DNA of 64,000 nucleotides from Eubacterium oxidoreducens (lineage in GTDB: Bacteria > Bacillota > Clostridia > Lachnospirales > Lachnospiraceae), in contig NZ_FMXR01000010.1 in NCBI RefSeq assembly GCF_900104415.1, forward strand, positions 1 to 64,000, read 5' to 3'. This document shows, in pieces, positions 35,948 to 44,185 of the stretch; position 1 is the first letter of the stretch; the number at the start of each line of letters is the position of its first letter. The position numbers were made by a program, and so were the translations under genes. The notes beneath the pieces were generated by a model. It saw only the letters and a program-made list of their open reading frames with translations, did no database searches and was not told the DNA's origin.

Positions 35948-35981
35948 AAAAAAAGACGAAACCACTTTAGTAGTTTCGTCT
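35948..35981 (-). terminator. Terminator of the double-cubane-cluster operon
   Basis: Minus-strand stem AGACGAAAC against GTTTCGTCT (35954-35981) with inner ACT/AGT pairing is followed by seven T. It starts five bases after the activase stop codon. Confidence 0.92.
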
Positions 35982-35986
35982 CATCA

Positions 35987-36748
35987 TCACAGTCCAAAAG
36001 CACTTATTGCAGCCCCTATTGCTCCTGCAAACCTCGCATCAGGATGCGTTTTAATTTTGTTAGACAGCTTATCTTGCAATCGTTCTATCAAATATCCGCA
36101 TTCACACAATCCTCCGGTTAATACAATATCCGAAACCGTCTTTACGAGACCGGCTGCTTGCGTTGCAACCTTATCCGCAATGGAATCAACAATGGCATAG
36201 GCAATATTCTCAAGCTTTTCGCCGCTTCCAACCAAACTGATGACTTCTGATTCAGCAAACACCGTGCACATCGAACTAATCGTAACTCCACCACCGGATC
36301 TTGCAATTTCACATACTTCATCCGGTCGCAATTGCATGGCATTTCCCATAATTTCCAAAAAACGTCCGGTACCGGCAGAACATTTATCATTCATAACAAA
36401 ATCTACAACATTTCCTTGACGAATCTCTATCACCTTTGTATCTTGTCCGCCAATATCAATCGTTGCCAATTCTTCAAGTCCAAACAAAAAGACCGCTCCT
36501 TTTGCATGACAGGTAATTTCTGTTATATTTTTTTCTGCATATCCCACAACTGCTCTGCCATAACCTGTGGATACACACTTATATGTACCGGACGAATAAT
36601 TTTTCTCCAATCTTTGAAGAATCTGCTGAGAAACATCAACGCTGCTTAACCCTGTTGGGAGAATAAACTTTTCAACAATCTCCTTTTTTTCGTCTAATAC
36701 AACCACTTTTGCACTTGTTGAGCCAATATCAATTCCGACATAATTCAT
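35987..36748 (-). CDS. Acyl-CoA dehydratase activase-type ATPase (DCCP reductase component)
   Basis: This 253-residue ASKHA-fold ATPase has GIDIGSTSAK and DIGGQDTKVIE for nucleotide binding. Cys 123 (NDKCSAGTGRF) and Cys 161 (SSMCTVFAESE) would hold a [4Fe-4S] cluster bridged between two subunits. Such proteins drive low-potential electrons by ATP hydrolysis into 2-hydroxyacyl-CoA dehydratases or double-cubane-cluster proteins. The start is ATG 36748, seven bases after GAGGT. Since only one dehydratase-like subunit is encoded next door, the double-cubane role fits better than a two-subunit dehydratase. Confidence 0.88.
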   Translation of the reverse strand: MNYVGIDIGSTSAKVVVLDEKKEIVEKFILPTGLSSVDVSQQILQRLEKNYSSGTYKCVSTGYGRAVVGYAEKNITEITCHAKGAVFLFGLEELATIDIGGQDTKVIEIRQGNVVDFVMNDKCSAGTGRFLEIMGNAMQLRPDEVCEIARSGGGVTISSMCTVFAESEVISLVGSGEKLENIAYAIVDSIADKVATQAAGLVKTVSDIVLTGGLCECGYLIERLQDKLSNKIKTHPDARFAGAIGAAISAFGL

Positions 36749-36759
36749 TTCAGTCACCT

Positions 36760-37032
36760 CTAACAATATCTGTCCCGTTTCGGATTAATCTGAGGCTTCA
36801 AACCTACAAGATCGTAATATTCCGCCTTATTTTTCTTTATACAGGCTTTTGCATCTTCTAGATGTTCCTCTTTTAGTAATATAGACATTCCACATCCAAG
36901 TTCTCCTTGGATGCTTCTTGGAGTTGGGGCTATTCTCGATGGAATCTGCTCTTTTCTTAACATCTGTTGCAATTCCATCCCCTGCGTATAAGTTTCAAAT
37001 AAAATATAATAATTAAGCGTATCTTCTGTCAT
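36760..37032 (-). CDS. DUF3343 protein
   Basis: This 90-residue protein has the family pattern YYILFETYTQGMELQQMLRKE and a central GCGMSILLKEE segment with a conserved Cys, as in proteins proposed to bind adenylated or thiol-type small molecules. Its function is unknown. It overlaps the DCCP-like gene by one base and lies 11 bases before the activase, so the three form a coupled unit. DUF3343 genes are recurrent neighbours of activase/DCCP pairs. Confidence 0.82.
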   Translation of the reverse strand: MTEDTLNYYILFETYTQGMELQQMLRKEQIPSRIAPTPRSIQGELGCGMSILLKEEHLEDAKACIKKNKAEYYDLVGLKPQINPKRDRYC

Positions 37033-38303
37033 TATCCCAACATTTCCACAAATGCTTCTATTCTGGTACGAAGCTGCTGTGCATCGGAATCCGTATAATC
37101 TGTTTCAATACCAAGGACTGGAATACCATTTTCTTTTAATGCTTCTTCAACGGATTTGCCTTCTGTATCATACAAACAGCAGAATTTCAAATTAACATCA
37201 ATGACACCATCTACTTTATATTCTTTTGCCAATCGAATGATATCATCAATTCTTCCTGTATTAGGAGTAAAACAAGCACAATTAATTCCCATATAGCGTT
37301 CAGCAATAGCTCGATACTGTTCCTCAAGTGTCGTCTTTCCTTCTTCTACAAGATTCTCAAAATATCTTGTTCCTGTACATGTCTCTTCACACACAACAGC
37401 AGCACCACTTGTTTCAATGATATGATGAAGTTTCCAGTTTGGAATCGCCATCGGAGTACCAGATACCATGATTCTCTTAGTACCTTCAGGAAATACGGAT
37501 ACTCCATCTTTAATTCTTTGTTCCAACTCATCTGCAAGCTTATTACACATTGTTGCACAACGCTCAGGATCATCAAAGAATGCTATCTGTGTCATAAGAA
37601 GAACATCCTTACCACTAATTGGAAGTTTATCTGCTTTTCTTGCCTGATATACACGTTCTATAGCTTTTCTCTTCGCATTTATGATTTTAATTGCATTTTC
37701 CAATTTATCGCGGGTAATTTCATTTCCCGTCAGTTCTTCCACAACCTTGGCAAACTCTTTAATTTCCTCTACCCATTTATCATAATCTTTCGGTCGTTTC
37801 ATCTGTGGCATATCCATAATATGCATCGGTACATCTTTTCCCAAGATTTCCCATGCTTTTTTCTTACCATCACAGGTCGTTTCCCCTACATACATATCTG
37901 CAATTCTAAAAAACGGACATGTCTTTCCAAGTCTTGCGCCAACCGATGCTTTAATTAACGGACAAGTGCTCTTTGGCAAAACAGCTTCTCCATCAGGTAC
38001 CCAAAACTGCGAACCTCCGCAAAGGCCGGTTACAATACCATCAGCAGCAAGTACAACTTCATCCGGAACATATACGCAAAATGTTCCAAATACTTTTCTT
38101 CCTTTCTTTTGTTCCTCGATTAATTCAGCAGGACGAATTCCATGAATATCAGCCACAACCATATCCCAAAAATCCATAGCTGCCGGTCGATTTTCCTGTG
38201 ATAAATAAGTATCTCCAAAAGCAGTTGGCAGCACCGCACATAAATTGTCATGATTTTCAATATCCATTCCCAAATCTTTCCACATCTGTAAATAATTCGC
38301 CAT
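37032..38303 (-). CDS. Double-cubane-cluster protein, 2-hydroxyacyl-CoA dehydratase subunit D-like
   Basis: This 423-residue protein belongs to the HgdB/FldC-related family that includes E. coli YjiM and the [8Fe-9S] double-cubane protein of Carboxydothermus. Candidate cluster cysteines, numbered from ATG 38303, are 95, 114, 129, 144, 305, 309, 342, 344 and 375/376. Many cysteines in one chain and one subunit only, together with the activase, favour DCCP over a heterodimeric dehydratase. The known DCCP reduces small molecules such as acetylene in vitro. The physiological substrate is unknown. ATG 38303 has AGGAG seven bases upstream. Confidence 0.85.
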   Translation of the reverse strand: MANYLQMWKDLGMDIENHDNLCAVLPTAFGDTYLSQENRPAAMDFWDMVVADIHGIRPAELIEEQKKGRKVFGTFCVYVPDEVVLAADGIVTGLCGGSQFWVPDGEAVLPKSTCPLIKASVGARLGKTCPFFRIADMYVGETTCDGKKKAWEILGKDVPMHIMDMPQMKRPKDYDKWVEEIKEFAKVVEELTGNEITRDKLENAIKIINAKRKAIERVYQARKADKLPISGKDVLLMTQIAFFDDPERCATMCNKLADELEQRIKDGVSVFPEGTKRIMVSGTPMAIPNWKLHHIIETSGAAVVCEETCTGTRYFENLVEEGKTTLEEQYRAIAERYMGINCACFTPNTGRIDDIIRLAKEYKVDGVIDVNLKFCCLYDTEGKSVEEALKENGIPVLGIETDYTDSDAQQLRTRIEAFVEMLG

Positions 38304-38390
38304 ATTTGTTCTCCTTTTCCCTATGTTTTTTACTTCTCCCATTATATAAGCAACCTTTTTAGTTAGTCATGAAAAACCTCTTATTTATAG

Positions 38391-38428
38391 GCAAACAAAA
38401 TAGATGCGAGAATCTCTTCTCGCATCTA
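38391..38428 (-). terminator. Terminator of the CobW-type gene pair
   Basis: A perfect 12-base stem (TAGATGCGAGAA at 38401-38412, complement at 38417-38428) with a four-base loop is followed on the minus strand by TTTTGTTT. Confidence 0.85.
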
Positions 38429-38483
38429 TCTATATATCTCTTATAAAAGAGACTCTTAGAGGTGGGGGATTTCTCCGACTGAG

Positions 38484-39428
38484 TTAACTAAAGTATACCA
38501 GCTCATCCTCAGGTTCTTGTGCCGGTTTATAATCTTCCAGATACAAAACAGGACCTTTTCCTTTATATTCTCTGGCAAATTCAACGCGAACTTTTACTTT
38601 TACTTCATACCATCCACGATGTTCTAGCTGCTGTGCCTTTTCACTTTTGCATTTAAATCCGATAAATGTTATATCATCTTCACAACATGTCATTGCAAAA
38701 CGCCCCGGTACAAACACACCTTTTTTCAGTTTTTCAGGTCGATAAATCTTCGCTAAAAAAGTGACGCTCTTGCCATCATAACGTTTTGGATGATCAAGTG
38801 CATCTAAATACCACAAACCATAATCATCATCTGAAATTGCGATTTCCTCTTGCGAATAATCAAACGGAACCGCATCATCAGCAGAATCATCAATCGTACC
38901 ATCCACGCGTTCATAAACCATTTGTGCTTTTCGATTCAATGCCTTTATCATTCGTCGAAATTTACTTTTATCTGTCTGATCCGTGCATCGATTAAATATC
39001 ACAACATCCGCCATAAAGAACTGCTCTCTCATCATCGGTCGCATATTCGTCATATACAAATCAAACGTACTAGCATCAATTGTACACAACGATTGTACTA
39101 AAACCCATTCTTTCGGCATCTCAAGATTTTCAAAGCAAGAATACTCCCAGGTTCCATTATATTCAATAAAAACCGCATCCGGTTTATACTGCATATCAAA
39201 CATCTTAATTGTTTCTGTATTAAATTCTTCTTCTGAATTAATTACAGCAAGCTGTGCTGAAGCTTTTTTTAACTTTTCCTCGTCATATTCAACATCACCA
39301 TCTTCACAAGCAATAATGAGATTTTTTGCATTTGGTGAAAACTCATTTTCAATTAATGTTTCAATTATAAGTGATGTCTTACCGCTATCCATAAATCCGG
39401 TAAAAAAATATACTGGTATCTGTTCCAT
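38484..39428 (-). CDS. CobW-like GTPase fused to a TIGR03943-like domain
   Basis: This 314-residue protein has a G3E P-loop (FFTGFMDSGKTSL) and an EYNGTWEY switch region. The CxCC metal motif of CobW proteins is absent, with ACEDGD at that place. From about residue 205 a second domain contains RFAMTCCEDDITFIGF (Cys 248-249) and a following beta-rich stretch, like the C-terminus of YcgQ/TIGR03943 permease-associated proteins. The pairing of the two domains in one chain suggests a metal-trafficking role near the membrane. It follows the His-rich CobW gene by 13 bases. Confidence 0.78.
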   Translation of the reverse strand: MEQIPVYFFTGFMDSGKTSLIIETLIENEFSPNAKNLIIACEDGDVEYDEEKLKKASAQLAVINSEEEFNTETIKMFDMQYKPDAVFIEYNGTWEYSCFENLEMPKEWVLVQSLCTIDASTFDLYMTNMRPMMREQFFMADVVIFNRCTDQTDKSKFRRMIKALNRKAQMVYERVDGTIDDSADDAVPFDYSQEEIAISDDDYGLWYLDALDHPKRYDGKSVTFLAKIYRPEKLKKGVFVPGRFAMTCCEDDITFIGFKCKSEKAQQLEHRGWYEVKVKVRVEFAREYKGKGPVLYLEDYKPAQEPEDELVYFS

Positions 39429-39441
39429 ATTGGTTCCACCT

Positions 39442-40602
39442 TTATTTTAATTCAAATAACGTTTCAATCTTATCAATTTCTAGATCTGTACCAATCACAC
39501 ATAATCTTCCGGTGTAATCAGCTTCTCCGTCTCGAAGTTCATATTCACCCGGTACAAGATCAAAATAAATCCAGGTTCCATCCTCGGCAGGAACCATTCC
39601 TTTAGCTCTCAAAATCTCACCATACTCATTACCATCTGCAAAGGTTGCAAGAATCTTCTCAATCTTTTCTTTTGTATATTTATGCGGCGTTTCTTTTCCC
39701 CAACTTGTAAAGATATCATCTGCATGATGATGATGCTCGTGATCGTGATGATGCTCATGCTCATGATGGTGCTCGTGTTCATGATGATGCTCGTGTTCAT
39801 GATGATGCTCGTGTTCATGATGATGTTCATACTCGTGATCATGCTCATGCTCATGATGATGTTCATGCTCGTGATCATGCTCATGCTCATGATGATGTTC
39901 GTGTTCATGATGATGCTCATGTTCGTGGTGATGCTCATGCTCATGAGCGATAGCATCTTCTTGTGCACGTTTAACAGCTTCTGCCATCATTTCTTTTTCC
40001 AAAGAAGTCTGCTTTTCAATCACCGACAGAATCTGCTCGCCTGAAATAGCATCCCAAGGAGTTGTCACAATCGCTGCTTTTCCATTGATATTTTGAACCT
40101 GTTTTACAACGACTTCTAATTGTTCTTGTGACATTTTCTGTGTACGACTTAAAACGACCGTTGAAGCATAAGCAATCTGATTGTTAAAGAACTCGCCAAA
40201 CGCTTTCATCTGCTTAGAAGCTTTCATAGCATTTACAACCGTTACCAGTGCATTTAATTTAACATCAAACTTATCTGCAACTTGCTGAACAGATTTCATA
40301 ACATCAGACAATTTCCCTACACCGGATGGTTCAATGATGATTCTATCCGGAGCAAATCTTTCAATAACATCCTGAAGGCTTTTTTCAAAATCCCCTACAA
40401 GCGTACAGCAAATGCAGCCTGAATTCATCTCTGTAATTTCAATGCCGGCATCTTTTAAAAATCCGCCATCAATACCTACTTCTCCGTATTCATTTTCAAT
40501 CAGAACAACCTTCTCACCCTTGAAGACTTCCTCAATCATTTTCTTAATAAATGTAGTTTTACCGGCACCCAAAAAACCGGATATAATATCAATTTTTGTC
40601 AT
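39442..40602 (-). CDS. CobW/G3E-family GTPase with long His-rich metal-binding tract
   Basis: This is a 386-residue metallochaperone of the COG0523 group. It has the P-loop SGFLGAGKTTF, the CxCC motif in NSGCICCTL, and ENEYGEVGIDGG. Between about residues 216 and 292 lies a tract made almost only of His, Glu and Asp in units like HEHEHHH, followed by the CobW C-terminal domain (EYGEILRAKG). Such tracts bind zinc, nickel or cobalt. It is in one transcript with the CobW-TIGR03943 fusion. Which metal and which client enzyme are unknown. Zinc is the commonest case. Confidence 0.9.
   Translation of the reverse strand: MTKIDIISGFLGAGKTTFIKKMIEEVFKGEKVVLIENEYGEVGIDGGFLKDAGIEITEMNSGCICCTLVGDFEKSLQDVIERFAPDRIIIEPSGVGKLSDVMKSVQQVADKFDVKLNALVTVVNAMKASKQMKAFGEFFNNQIAYASTVVLSRTQKMSQEQLEVVVKQVQNINGKAAIVTTPWDAISGEQILSVIEKQTSLEKEMMAEAVKRAQEDAIAHEHEHHHEHEHHHEHEHHHEHEHDHEHEHHHEHEHDHEYEHHHEHEHHHEHEHHHEHEHHHEHEHHHDHEHHHHADDIFTSWGKETPHKYTKEKIEKILATFADGNEYGEILRAKGMVPAEDGTWIYFDLVPGEYELRDGEADYTGRLCVIGTDLEIDKIETLFELK
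39722..39953 (-). repeat. Tandem repeat encoding the His/Glu-rich tract
   Basis: Units of 18-21 bases built from CAT/CAC and GAG/GAA codons repeat about a dozen times with small changes, for example GAT replacing GAG. It is an in-frame coding minisatellite. It is not a CRISPR array, because there are no unique spacers. Confidence 0.9.
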
Positions 40603-40656
40603 TTCAATACCAACCTTTCTTAAATATATTCATACACTTCTATTATATACTTTCTG

Positions 40657-41187
40657 TCAAGCATTTTTCTTTTTATGATTTTTCAAAATTTTATTAATAA
40701 AGCAACCAAAAACAGCCGACCCTGTTCCAATTAACACACCTGCCAGTACATCTGTCGGATAATGAATTGCAACATATAATCTCGAAAATGCAATCAGCGC
40801 AGCTAGTATAAGAACCCCCACACCAAACCTTCTTGGCAACATAAAAAAGCAAACCATTGCAACGGCAAATGCAGCACCGGCATGACCTGAGGGAAACGAA
40901 TAATCATTCGCTTTTTTCACAAGCAAAACCAATTCATCTATTACTTCATAAGGTCTTGTTCTGGCCACCAATGGTTTTAGAATCAGATTAGTGATAACAG
41001 CTTCAACCAGTAAAGAAAATGCGCATACAATTCCTGCTCTTCTTGTCTTCTTTATACAAATAAAAAAAAGACAAAGAACCATCCATAAAGCTCCATACTC
41101 TCCTAAATATGTAATAAAAATCATAATTGGATTCAGTATATCATTTCTAAGATATTCCTGAATCCAAATTAAAATCTGTGTATCCAT
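40657..41187 (-). CDS. PAP2-superfamily membrane phosphatase
   Basis: This 176-residue integral membrane protein has four to five hydrophobic segments and the three acid-phosphatase motifs: KPLVARTRPYE, PSGHAGAAFA and SRLYVAIHYPTD. Members dephosphorylate undecaprenyl pyrophosphate, phosphatidate or related lipids. The C-terminus is basic (KILKNHKKKNA). It is separate from the CobW pair upstream and faces away from the LUD gene, so no operon partner helps to define its lipid. Confidence 0.9.
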   Translation of the reverse strand: MDTQILIWIQEYLRNDILNPIMIFITYLGEYGALWMVLCLFFICIKKTRRAGIVCAFSLLVEAVITNLILKPLVARTRPYEVIDELVLLVKKANDYSFPSGHAGAAFAVAMVCFFMLPRRFGVGVLILAALIAFSRLYVAIHYPTDVLAGVLIGTGSAVFGCFINKILKNHKKKNA

Positions 41188-41259
41188 TATTTTTCCTTTT
41201 CTTTTTTAGTACATGGACTATAATATAGTAAAACAATATTGGAAAGAGGTGTTAACTAT

Positions 41260-41898
41260 ATGAGTCCAAAACAAATTTATTATGAAACGACCGCAAAAAA
41301 AATCATTGAAAATATGCAAAAGCGTAATTTCGAAGGATACTATTGCCATACTGCCAAAGAAGCTGTAACGCTCGCTAACAGCTTCGTCTGTCCAGGTCAT
41401 ACGGTATACTTTGGCGGCTCTATGACCCTTCAAGAAACCGGTATGATTAACTTTCTAAAATCTCGCGATGATATTACTGTTATCGATCGCGCTGACGCAA
41501 AAACTCCAGAAGAAATCACTAAGATTTATCGAGAAGCTTTTTCGTGCAATTCCTACTTCATGAGCACCAATGCCATTACTTTAGAAGGTGAACTCATTAA
41601 TATCGACGGAACAGGAAACCGTGTATCCGCATTAATCTACGGACCAGACCAGGTTATTATTCTTGCGGGAATGAACAAAGTTACTTCCGGTCGCAAAACC
41701 GGTATTGACCGCGTAAAAAATATCGCTTCCCCACCAAATGCAATCCGTTTAGAACGAAAGACACCATGTTCTATGACTGGTTCGTGTCAGGATTGTTTCA
41801 GTCCCGATTGTATTTGTTGTAATACCGTCATAACAAGACGAACGTCCACGCCTGGACGAATTAAGATCATCTTAATCGGCGAAGAATACGGATATTAA
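41260..41898 (+). CDS. LUD-domain protein (LutC/YkgG-like)
   Basis: This 212-residue protein has the LUD fold pattern: YFGGSMTLQETGM, a Ser/Thr-rich FMSTNAITLEGELINIDGTGNRVSAL core and GMNKVT near the end. A late cysteine cluster (CQDCFSPDCICC, about residues 178-189) could hold a metal or iron-sulfur group. LUD proteins include LutB/LutC of lactate oxidation, but stand-alone members are of unknown function. The start is ATG 41260 behind AGAGGT, about eight to ten bases away. A TTG at 41239 is rejected. It converges with the lactonase gene, with no gap. Confidence 0.85.
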   Translation: MSPKQIYYETTAKKIIENMQKRNFEGYYCHTAKEAVTLANSFVCPGHTVYFGGSMTLQETGMINFLKSRDDITVIDRADAKTPEEITKIYREAFSCNSYFMSTNAITLEGELINIDGTGNRVSALIYGPDQVIILAGMNKVTSGRKTGIDRVKNIASPPNAIRLERKTPCSMTGSCQDCFSPDCICCNTVITRRTSTPGRIKIILIGEEYGY

Positions 41899-42942
41899 TT
41901 ACTGAAGCCTGTGAATGTAGATACAATTTGGTTTTTCTACTTTTACAGGTCTTCCTTTTTGCAAAAAATATCCCTTTGCATAATTCATTTTAAATGTCAC
42001 AATTTCATCTTGTTCATGATTCAATGTAACAAAATAATCAGAATCCGGAAGCACCTTTATTACCTTCGGAAACTCCCCACTAATTTTTGACTGACAGATT
42101 TCCGAAATATCGCCATCTTTTTTCACTTTAAAAATCGCAGCCGTATTGGTTCCGGCATTTGAAACAAATAAGTATTTTCCATCCTCAGTGATATCAAGCC
42201 CATACGGTGCACATCGATCTGGATCTTGATAAATCGTTGAAACACTATCTTGTAATTCCGCCTCATCCATATCCGTATTATATTTGTATATATTAATCGC
42301 AACTTTGCTTTCACATAACACATATGCGTGTATGCCGTCTTTTCCAAAGACCATTTTACGAGGTGCTGCATCTATTTGAAGACGAATGATATCATGTTTT
42401 TTGATTTTGCCATGTTCATAATCCACTTCATAAATAACAACCTGGTCAAGACCTTGATCCACTGCACATAAATATTTATCATCCGGCGTCATACATACAT
42501 CCGTAACATGCGGTTGAAAATTCTTTTCCGTTATACTGACACCAAGTCCTTTATGAAAAATTCCATCTGTTATATCACCTATTGAGCCATCTTTATTCAC
42601 TCTTAACATCGATACTCTTCCATCGTGATATCCGCCGACAAACACATATCGATCATTTGCATCCATGCAAAGTGCGCATCCACGCATTCCACCGGTCGGC
42701 GCCGTATTAATATGTTCTAGCAAGCCATCCGGCATAATCCGAAATGCCGCAACCCCCTCATCAGCAATTGAATATAAATATTTTCCATTATGTGCTACTG
42801 TAAGTGCTGACGGATTGTTCACCGGAGTTTCTGAAAGTTTAATAAAACCCTGACGTGATGTATCAAGCTCGTAAACCTGAATTCCCTTTGAATCACCATT
42901 AGTATAGGTTCCTACATAGGCGATATAACGTTGTCTTTTCAT
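41899..42942 (-). CDS. Lactonase-family beta-propeller (6-phosphogluconolactonase-like)
   Basis: This 347-residue seven-bladed propeller of the Pgl/YkgB group has YVGTYTNGDSKGIQVYELD at the N-terminus, HPHVTDVCMTPDDKYLCAVD-like repeats (here FQPHVTDVC), and GEFPKVIKVLPDSDYF near the end. The probable reaction is hydrolysis of 6-phosphogluconolactone or another lactone. Its start overlaps the stop of the U32 gene by one base. No pentose-phosphate gene is adjacent, so the physiological substrate is open. Confidence 0.85.
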   Translation of the reverse strand: MKRQRYIAYVGTYTNGDSKGIQVYELDTSRQGFIKLSETPVNNPSALTVAHNGKYLYSIADEGVAAFRIMPDGLLEHINTAPTGGMRGCALCMDANDRYVFVGGYHDGRVSMLRVNKDGSIGDITDGIFHKGLGVSITEKNFQPHVTDVCMTPDDKYLCAVDQGLDQVVIYEVDYEHGKIKKHDIIRLQIDAAPRKMVFGKDGIHAYVLCESKVAINIYKYNTDMDEAELQDSVSTIYQDPDRCAPYGLDITEDGKYLFVSNAGTNTAAIFKVKKDGDISEICQSKISGEFPKVIKVLPDSDYFVTLNHEQDEIVTFKMNYAKGYFLQKGRPVKVEKPNCIYIHRLQ

Positions 42943-44180
42943 TAAGCCTCATCCTCCTGTCTTCTCAAAACATCAAATTGCTCCAATTTCGCTTCGAGAT
43001 CTACATATAAGACCTGTTTTGGATGTGGCGCAGACTCAACTGCCTGGCCATCCTCCGTATATATGCCCCGAACGGTTACTTCTACATTATCACCATTAGG
43101 CTTCATAACCTCAATGGTTTCACCTACTGAAAATTTATTTCGTTGTTCTATTTTGGCATATCCTCGTTCATCCACTTCATTGACAATCCCAAGATATGTA
43201 TATTCTCTGACATACGTATTCGAATCATAAATTTGTGTTGTTTCATCCGGTTTTCCAAAGAAAAACCCCGTCGTGAACTGTCGGTATGTGCAATTGGAAA
43301 TCTGATCCAAATACCATGGCATATTTTTTTTATATAGTTCTTCCGATTCTAGATAATCATCGATTGCCTTTCGATATGTTCTCGCTACGGTTGCAACGTA
43401 TAAAGCAGTCTTCATCCGACCTTCGATCTTAAGACTATCTATACCGGCATCTAACATCTGCGGGATGTGTTCGATCATGCACAAATCTTTGGAATTGAAA
43501 ATATAAGTTCCTCTGTCATTTTCATAAACCGGCAAATATTCACCAGGTCTTTTTTCCTCAACAACCGAGTATTTCCACCTGCAAGGATGTGTGCAAGCTC
43601 CGCGATTAGCATCTCTTCCGGTAAAATAATTACTAAGTAAACATCTTCCGGAATATGAAATGCACATTGCACCATGAACAAAAGTTTCAATTTCTAAATC
43701 ATCCGGTATCTTCGAACGTATTTCTTTAATCTCTCGAAGGGACAATTCCCTTGCCGAGACAACTCTTGAAGCACCTTGCGCCTTCCAAAACAAAAATGTA
43801 CCATAATTGGTATTATTAGCCTGCGTTGAAATATGTAATTCAATTTCCGGACAAACTTCTTTGGCGATCACAAACACTCCCGGATCTGAAATCAAGATTG
43901 CATCCGGTTTTATTACTTTCAATTCTTGAAAGTACGCTCTTACCGGTTCCAAATCGCCATTATGCGCAAGAATATTTGCTGTTATATAGACTTTCACACC
44001 TCTTTCATGCGCAAAACGGATACCTTCTTTCATATCCTCAAGCGTAAAATTCTTTGCTTTTGCGCGAAGCCCAAACGCTTCTCCACCTATATAAACCGCA
44101 TCTGCACCAAAGACTACTGCAACCTTTAGCACTTCTAGCGAACTTGCCGGAACTAATAACTCCACATGTTTTCTCTTCAT
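42942..44180 (-). CDS. U32 family protein, TrhP-like (tRNA hydroxylation)
   Basis: This 412-residue protein has the U32 pattern ELLVPASSLEVLKVAV, VYIGGEAFGLRAKA and the CISYSGRCLLSNYFTGRDANRGACTHPCRW-type cysteine region (here split by context), followed by IEGRMK. Although called peptidases, several members insert hydroxyl groups into tRNA or rRNA bases, and TrhP makes 5-hydroxyuridine in tRNA. The conserved cysteines probably bind an iron-sulfur cluster. ATG 44180 is chosen over a GTG nine bases upstream, with AAGGTG in front. TrmR-type methyltransferase is the upstream neighbour, which fits joint tRNA wobble modification. Confidence 0.87.
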   Translation of the reverse strand: MKRKHVELLVPASSLEVLKVAVVFGADAVYIGGEAFGLRAKAKNFTLEDMKEGIRFAHERGVKVYITANILAHNGDLEPVRAYFQELKVIKPDAILISDPGVFVIAKEVCPEIELHISTQANNTNYGTFLFWKAQGASRVVSARELSLREIKEIRSKIPDDLEIETFVHGAMCISYSGRCLLSNYFTGRDANRGACTHPCRWKYSVVEEKRPGEYLPVYENDRGTYIFNSKDLCMIEHIPQMLDAGIDSLKIEGRMKTALYVATVARTYRKAIDDYLESEELYKKNMPWYLDQISNCTYRQFTTGFFFGKPDETTQIYDSNTYVREYTYLGIVNEVDERGYAKIEQRNKFSVGETIEVMKPNGDNVEVTVRGIYTEDGQAVESAPHPKQVLYVDLEAKLEQFDVLRRQEDEA

Positions 44181-44185
44181 ATCAA

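Noticed and set aside
37422-37958. Plus-strand open frame of 178 codons
   Set aside because: Antisense to the DCCP-like gene, with a hydrophobic, Phe-rich shadow composition and no start signals.
35987-38303. Classical 2-hydroxyglutaryl- or lactoyl-CoA dehydratase
   Set aside because: Only one HgdB-like subunit is encoded and no CoA-transferase or 2-hydroxyacid dehydrogenase is adjacent. The single cysteine-rich chain fits a double-cubane protein better.
39722-39953. Possible CRISPR array
   Set aside because: The repeats are contiguous coding units with no unique spacers and no cas genes are nearby.
39609-40044. Two open frames rich in Met over the His tract, one on each strand
   Set aside because: They arise from the repeated CAT/ATG codons of the His-rich region read in other frames. 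The CobW frame explains the sequence completely.
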